A stretch of DNA of 64,000 nucleotides from Ancylostoma caninum. Lineage: Eukaryota > Nematoda > Chromadorea > Rhabditida > Ancylostomatidae. Shown piece by piece: positions 40,701 to 64,000 of this stretch. Within the stretch, counting starts at the first letter, position 1. Each line of letters opens with the position of its first letter. The stretch spans positions 186,001 through 250,000 of the forward strand of contig JBAJFG010000626.1 in assembly GCA_037903475.1 (NCBI GenBank). Direction: 5' to 3'. The notes beneath the pieces were generated by a model that searched no databases, was not told where the DNA came from, and was given only the letters and a program-made list of their open reading frames with translations. Position numbers and translations under genes: made by a program.

Positions 40701-42407
40701 TAAATGTACCTGAAGAAGGTGTGATGAGCAACAAGAGCAACAACCGTAGAGCAAAAAGACTTGCCAAATCTTTTCCTGCTGGACAATGAACGGTCGCGTA
40801 CTCAGTCTATCACAAAGAGTTTGTTTTTGGAAAGGACGTATCAAGACGGCACATTTCGGAGTAACCTGCAGATAGGATTTTACGGTGTTCATTGCACTGG
40901 AGGTGCCTGTTCATTAACGAAGTGTCTAGTAAGTTTGAATGATGTACACGGCGCTGGAAAAAAGCAAGGAGACGACTACGCTTGCGACGAAAAATAGCAC
41001 AGAAAGTCAGCATGGATGACGCAGAGAGTGAACTTCTCCTTTCACGGTTCTACATTTTGAAATAGAACGAGCTATCAGCTCTCCCAGTTCCGAGCAGCCT
41101 TACCTATTTTTAATGTGAAATCAAGAGTGGGTAAAAGAGAGCCCATTGGTGTGGACCCGCTCGCACGCGCAACACAGCGCCGGTGGAGAATGAGGATGGT
41201 GGTATCGATGAAATATGCGGATACGCAAACAAACAGAATGCCACAACACAGGCGGTGCGGCGAGTGCAAAGAGGTTCGAACCACTGTGAAATGTAAGGGT
41301 CAAACGAAGACGGTGTGAGCATTGGAGATGTAGACAAAACTTGAACCACAGGAAGACTTTCGCATTAGATGAAGAACAAAAATGTGGCAGTGATCGTGAT
41401 TATGACATAGTGTTAACTGACTGATTTAGGAGGAAATTTAACGAAACTGTACTCACGTATATCTTCTTCACCGTGCAACAGTTTGGTGCGTTTACAAGCG
41501 CATCGCGGATACGGAAGATCTCTTTTCGATACGGTTCGAACATAGATGAATCCTCCTAAATAGATAAGGCGTGCAGCAACAAGTAGTCTGTGTTGGCGAA
41601 GATGAGCGTGAAACAGGTGAGAGGAGAAAATGATGCCGAAATGGATCACTTCAAGTTGTGATGTTTTAGGTTGGCAGACTAGTAGATTTTGCATAGTCTC
41701 AAAACGTTAACTTCCCGTAAAAAGTTGCTGAAATGCCACTAAATCTGCTAGCTAAAATTCACTCCGATTGCGTTCTGTGAGTCTTGTAATTCGCTCAGAA
41801 AGAAATCTTCTGGGCCTTGGATCACATCGCAGACCAAATCAGGAGGTCAAACCGTGCTGAAAAACGAGTGAGCCTTGGCGGACCGCTCGTCTATTGTCAA
41901 AAGTGCCGCCAACTATGGCGAAAAACCAAGATAAAAGACATTTTATTTTTGGACTATCAGGGCTTCATTCATAGTTTTTTCTCAGGAGCTCATGCGTGTG
42001 ATCCTGTTTCGGCTGGAAACCTTCGACAATGCCTTTGAGAAAAACTAGAAATGGAATTTGCTCCACGCTCACAAAAAAGGCCAAGGAAAAGCCCTAGAAT
42101 TTGATAATAGCTGGCCTTATTAAAAATGACTCATTCATAAAAAGTAAGAGGTTTGGCTGACCTGAGTAAGAAACACCTTCCAAACGCATGCTCCCTCACT
42201 GTTTCGTCCACGTGCGACTTTCATAAATCTTGTGCTCCCAAGACTAAATGGCGTTGGTGGCAAGGAAGAATAAATTGTAGCAGAACTTCAAACAGAAAAT
42301 TGATAAAAAACCAACCTTTCTATAGGTTCTCCGCATGCTAGATCATTGAGATAATATTCCACCGGAAGAACATCAGAGGAGCTGGATGAAGAATGGACAT
42401 TTCCCAT
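25766..42407 (-). CDS. vps-15: VPS15/PIK3R4, atypical kinase-HEAT-WD40 subunit of class III PI3-kinase
   Basis: VPS15 scaffolds VPS34 and Beclin on endosomes and autophagosomes. Read 5' to 3', well-phased exons are 42407-42316, 42243-42162, 41555-41457, 40865-40765, 40709-40559, 40458-40326, 40006-39859, 39239-39149, 39096-38740, 38686-38609, 38557-38423, 38311-38217, 38118-38045, 37991-37836, 36954-36818, 36734-36600, 33484-33344, 30956-30854, 30801-30657, 30557-30437, 30389-30314 and about 30194-30098. WD40 exons follow: about 29753-29737, about 29581-29424, 29368-29253, 28660-28557, 27141-27056, 27002-26900, 26830-26763, 26420-26363, 26301-26154, 26079-25958 and 25873-25766. Seen: N-terminal MGNV (myristoylation-type Gly2); SLGSTRFMKVA and WKVF; catalytic loop HGDLKSQN; TDFAPFKPTYLP with DFA instead of DFG, as in the family; APERF; HEAT-like helices (AVNRHSLGKLYLFFGR, MITFLNVKSDWRLRATFFES); a SEWNEMFG motif; and WD repeats ending EGVIKIWK-stop. 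The exons around 29.7-30.2 kb and the join 28557 to 27141 (phase mismatch, probably a missed small exon) are uncertain. Introns are packed with mobile elements. Confidence 0.93.
27780..27930. mobile_element. degenerate end of the 160-bp MITE family
   Basis: The right-end sequence 'tgtctgcgtacatttggagc' followed by 'ttcctgtata' matches the right arm of 5644-5803 and 37475-37633. The remainder has drifted and the left arm is not clear. It lies in a VPS15 intron. Confidence 0.4.
31056..32492. mobile_element. 1.4-kb DNA element with 15-bp TIRs and TGCCAG duplication
   Basis: The ends are perfect inverted repeats: CCATAGGTGCGATAG at 31056-31070 and its complement at 32478-32492. Both are flanked by TGCCAG, a 6-bp target-site duplication. 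Inside are a poly-G run (about 31132-31150), a 13-bp-stem hairpin (31312-31340, acgatagcgatga / tcatcgctatcgt) and short open frames without recognisable transposase. It is probably non-autonomous. It interrupts the VPS15 intron 33343-30957. The superfamily is undecided. Confidence 0.7.
34041..35340. mobile_element. 1.3-kb inverted-repeat element containing a nested MITE
   Basis: The left end TAGGCTGCGTCCAGAGTACG and the right end CGTACTCTGGACGCAGCCTTA are inverted copies (about 25 bp). A further 'gtggcgtactctggaca' lies at 35167-35183. The subterminal parts are GC-rich with 'gcggcatg / catgccgc' repeats. The MITE 34378-34775 is nested inside. The 167-aa open frame on the minus strand across the right half is low-complexity and is not supported as a gene. 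Confidence 0.6.
34378..34775. mobile_element. palindromic MITE, 'gatcacgaaaat' ends (copy 2)
   Basis: It corresponds to 13732-14118 in reverse orientation. Shared segments include the 'ttagccaggct' and 'attgcattttatttcactct' blocks. It is nested inside 34041-35340, which makes it the younger of the two. Confidence 0.7.
35350..36004 (-). pseudogene. non-LTR retrotransposon fragment (3' end of reverse transcriptase ORF)
   Basis: In segments from 36000 downwards, the minus strand encodes VVRPVALYGAQCWPVTKEME, RMLRWMGGIT, then in another frame LCEARLRWFDHVLRADGD, and after an in-frame stop LPGKRPKGRPKQRWCDALHA and MAIWRQRISKENPATKREKR. This is the C-terminal part of an endonuclease/reverse-transcriptase polyprotein of the RTE-like type common in strongylid genomes (family placement from memory). 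A frameshift near 35740 and a stop near 35590 make it a dead copy. 5' truncation is typical of LINE insertion. It sits in the large VPS15 intron 36599-33485, in the same orientation as the gene. Confidence 0.85.
36120..36345. repeat. short internally repeated block
   Basis: The sequence 'gccttcggtcctttgtatgg' is echoed by 'cagcttcggtcctttggaca' about 105 bp later. Whether this is a SINE-like unit or a local duplication cannot be told from one locus. It lies in a VPS15 intron. Confidence 0.3.
37260..37690. repeat. dispersed repeat (9.1-kb family) interrupted by a nested MITE
   Basis: The part before 37475 is an inverted copy of 9125-9290. The part after 37633 carries 'ggcgcggcgtggcagattct' and 'gcaagagtaactgac', matching the GC-rich end of the 9.1-kb and 24.6-kb copies. 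The interruption at 37475-37633 is the 160-bp MITE, so the order of insertion is clear. Confidence 0.6.
37475..37633. mobile_element. 160-bp palindromic MITE, TA target (copy 3)
   Basis: It has the same ends as copy 1 (CAGAGAACTCCAAACGTACG; right end GTTTGGAGTTTCCTA) and TA on both sides. It is inserted into the older repeat 37260-37690. Confidence 0.8.
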
Positions 42408-43097
42408 GCAGAACACTAAACGGTGAATAGATCAGTTAATATTATGAGAATTTATGATGATAACTGGACATATTCGAACATTTCTAGAGTCATTAGAGAG
42501 ATACAAAGAATACTCGAGTATTGTCGTTTAGTACGCACTCATCATTCATTGCTACAACAATTAGATCCAAAGTTACGAAAGATCAAAATGTCTAGAGAGA
42601 ATTCATACAATCTCCTTGTGCATAGATACATCTAGACGGCTAAATTACGTCATAACCAGATACCAGCAACACTTTCAAAAACAGTCAGCCTAGCTAAACT
42701 GAAACAACGTCTTGCATGCCCTGCGAGGAAATCTCCCCCAACATCATCACCAAAATGATACCTTGCCAAATAGCACGCTCCAATAGTACGGAGGCGCGCC
42801 ATTGGCAATTTCGCACGGACGCCCCTCGGAGCTTCTGCTTCGTTCCCCTTCCCCCCTAGTTTTCTTTGGTTTACTTTTCGAAATGGAAAGTTGTCTTCTG
42901 CGGACTCCCTTATGCTTGCTCAACAGCCAGAAAAACAATGTTCGTTATTGATCTATACATCTTGTTGTTTTTTTTTTCAAATTGTTTTCTGAGTTTTTCG
43001 TCGTATTTTTGAGTAATGGCTGCGCGGCTGTTGAAATAGAACTTTGGTTATTCATTGCTCCTCTTTAGGTGATTTATGGGAACGTTGGTCTGAAGTC
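42408..43097. promoter_or_regulatory. divergent intergenic promoter region, VPS15 / SMC3
   Basis: The two start codons are 690 bp apart and point away from each other. Candidate trans-splice or 5'-UTR acceptors are TTTAG at 42416-42420 on the minus strand (8 nt before the VPS15 ATG) and CTCTTTAG at 43061-43068 on the plus strand (29 nt before the SMC3 ATG). No clear TATA box or other defined element stands out. Confidence 0.5.
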
Positions 43098-61773
<18,676 letters not shown>

Positions 61774-62002
61774 TGTACATACAACCTATGGTCTTTAGGT
61801 GAAAGCTGTCTGTACAATACATTAAGAACTGTAATGTTATATTTTAGTGTACCATGGGTTGTAAACCATAACCATCTGATTGTTTGATACTCAGATCACT
61901 GCTGTACTATTGTCAAATTTTGAGATAGCTAGTTTTGCTTATGTTGTTAAGATCTACCGTAAGGGTAATACATTCTTGTATTATATCATCGATCTCTTGT
62001 TT

Positions 62003-62008
62003 AATAAA
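62003..62008 (+). terminator. candidate poly(A) signal of SMC3
   Basis: AATAAA about 230 nt past the TAA at 61771-61773, in AT-rich sequence. Confidence 0.5.
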
Positions 62009-62179
62009 TTGGTAAAGTGCAAATAGAGTGTACTGTTATGGGTGTCAATGCATAATGAGTTAAGGAGATATAAACGTAGGCCAAGCGGAAGTTTTTTGTA
62101 TAGTTTGTAGTCGGAAATTCAACTGCTTAACTGAGGAAATATAAACGATCTTCAAGCAAGAGAAATTTTGCTTGCTACA

Positions 62180-63256
62180 CGGTGCGTATCATAAATATAC
62201 GCCCCCCCCCCCTCAAAAGAACGGTTTCAGCTTTCTCGCGCATCCTTGACAAATTTCTTTACGACCAATCAACTTGGCGGGCTCGAAAACCCAACTCCAC
62301 CACGCTTCAGGTTACAAGGTAGAAAAATTGAGTGTAACCCGTGATTGGCCCCATCTTGCAGCTGTAACCACAAGAAGAGCGCCGGATTGAGCGGATTGTT
62401 CTGAGCGCCGTTGCATCCATCAACGGGGTTCGAGCCAGTTACTGACTCCTACCTCTAAATTTGCCGCGTCCGTTGTCTTCTTAGACCTGCTCCTAGGATC
62501 AAAGAGTCTCATAAAATCGCACGGCTACAGTTGGCCAGGAAAAACACGGCGACAGACTGGTCAAAGTTAGGCATTATTCTGTGAAGCTTCTGAAGACCAA
62601 GAATTCGTGTTCGAATGATGTTCTCTAATGAGAAAGAGCATTATTTGGGAGGCACAGACGAAAACACTTACTACTGGATAGATCTCCGCAGCTCCTCAGC
62701 GAACGGAATTTTGGATGTGCGATATGGCGCAGTTATATTGTGGGGCTACTTCTTTCAAGAAGGAGTGCCCGACATCGCTTTTGTTTGAACTCGAATGAAC
62801 TCATCGACACTCAGGAGATATTCGGCGTCAATACCTTACCTTCTCTTGGCAGGCGCAGTTCATTTTCTAGTAGAAGAACACGGCTTTGTGCGTCGGTCGT
62901 TCGAAATCGGCAAGTTTTGAGAGCCACATCGTGACAGTCATGGCTTCTTTCACCTGCCAGCCCACCTGTTCTGAACGGGAAAGTCAGAATCTTGCACGAG
63001 TTCAGCATGGCACTTGATTTCCGTGCAACTCGCCTGGCCGTCTTGCCGCTACAGAGACCCGCATGGTGAGGAGCCCTTATCTGTCTCTGTTCTGCCCCAG
63101 AAGGCTCCGGTCCTTCCGATATTGAAGGTTTAATTTAGGTGCACTTGCCAGTGCCTATTGAAAAGTGCAAAATTGAGATAGGAATTTTCGGTTATGCACA
63201 TGGCTCTATTCATTTTTTACTGTGGTGCCCGTATCATTATGATACGCTGCAAGATG
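62180..63256 (+). pseudogene. Tc1/mariner relic related to 48630-50205
   Basis: The left end 'ggtgcgtatcataaatatac' resembles the 48.6-kb TIR, and the right end 'cgtatcattatgatacgctg' is its degraded complement. Inside, IARLQLARKNTATDWSKLG followed by a broken frame resembles the block before the first catalytic Asp of Tc1-like transposases. Several stops and frameshifts make it dead. A poly-C run (about 62202-62213) adjoins the left end. Confidence 0.6.
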
Positions 63257-64000
63257 TGGTCAAACATGGGTTACACCTAATTTTCCATTTTGCATCCAGG
63301 AGTGTGATATAGTAGGTACACATGTGACCGAATCGAATATATTTGACGAAATTTTTGAGTATTCGAATATTCGGGTAATTCATTCATTCGGCTTTTCGAA
63401 AAATGGGCATATTCGAACTATTCATTCAATCGGGTTGTTCATAATTAGAGTTATTCGACAGTGTTTATTCATCTACAGACTTTTTGGCTTTGAAGAAAGC
63501 TATAATCGAAGACAGCCATTCTGTGGCGATCTAACGACATTATGTAATGCAAGCACGCCTTCGGGCAGCTTATGTATCTGCAGGATCTTACTCTATAAAG
63601 CGCAGACCACCCCCCCCCCCCCAACCTCTTTTGCCCGCCGCCACGGGCTCAATTGCGAAAACTGACACGCCCAATGACACGCCCATGATATATGTATGTG
63701 TACAACATGGAAATCTTCAATTAGGACATCTAATTTGCAACGAAAACGTTATATCTTGGATTTTTAAAGCAGAATGGGAGAGCCACTGATGCATTAAGTA
63801 GTAATAGCAGTTAGAAATTAACGGTCAGGGGAACAAATGGTGCACTTCATGAGCTTAATATTGTGCTTACAAAATAGGAATAGAACGTTCACGCAGTTTA
63901 TTCCTGTTAAAAGCTAATTGTGCCCGAACCACAACAATTTCGACTTTCAGCGCTATCCCAAATGAAAACGACTTGACCACGTGAGGACCTATGTTGCTAC
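63257..64000. other. intergenic, nothing recognised
   Basis: AT-rich with repeated 'ttcgaata'-type words (63330-63440) and a poly-C run near 63607-63622. No coding or RNA gene is supported. The window ends here. Confidence 0.45.

Overview
This is an intron-rich eukaryotic window. TTTYAG-type 3' splice sites, several introns near 48 nt, AG acceptors just upstream of start codons (as in spliced-leader trans-splicing) and protein matches made by eye all point to a nematode, most likely clade V/Strongylida (hookworm-like). That assignment is inference from gene style and repeat content; no search was run. Gene models were assembled by joining exons whose splice phases agree.

Layout: (1) about 0.6-12.2 kb, + strand: the 3' part of a polyhomeotic-like gene carrying a homology-domain-I motif, an FCS-type zinc finger and a C-terminal SAM domain; its 5' end lies outside the window. 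(2) 12.2-17.7 kb: intergenic, with a mosaic of inverted repeats. (3) 17.7-23.4 kb, + strand: a complete fizzy-related/Cdh1 gene, activator of the anaphase-promoting complex. (4) 25.8-42.4 kb, - strand: a VPS15 (PIK3R4) gene, an atypical kinase plus HEAT plus WD40 scaffold of the class III PI3-kinase. Its introns hold a retrotransposon fragment and several DNA elements. (5) 43.1-61.8 kb, + strand: a complete SMC3 cohesin gene in 35 exons (1206 aa). Its introns hold nested Tc1/mariner elements, a Helitron and three copies of an unnamed modular repeat with a 50-bp minisatellite. (6) 61.8-64.0 kb: intergenic, with a Tc1/mariner relic.

Fizzy-related and VPS15 are convergent; VPS15 and SMC3 are divergent over about 690 bp. 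Cohesin (SMC3) and APC/C-Cdh1 both act in the chromosome cycle, but nothing in the sequence links the genes beyond proximity. The unusual biology lies in two places: a recognisable polyhomeotic-type protein in a nematode, and the repeat architecture, above all the 5.2-kb SMC3 intron where inverted modular elements, a Tc1 deletion derivative and a Helitron are nested around (AT)n tracts and flanked by a long direct duplication.
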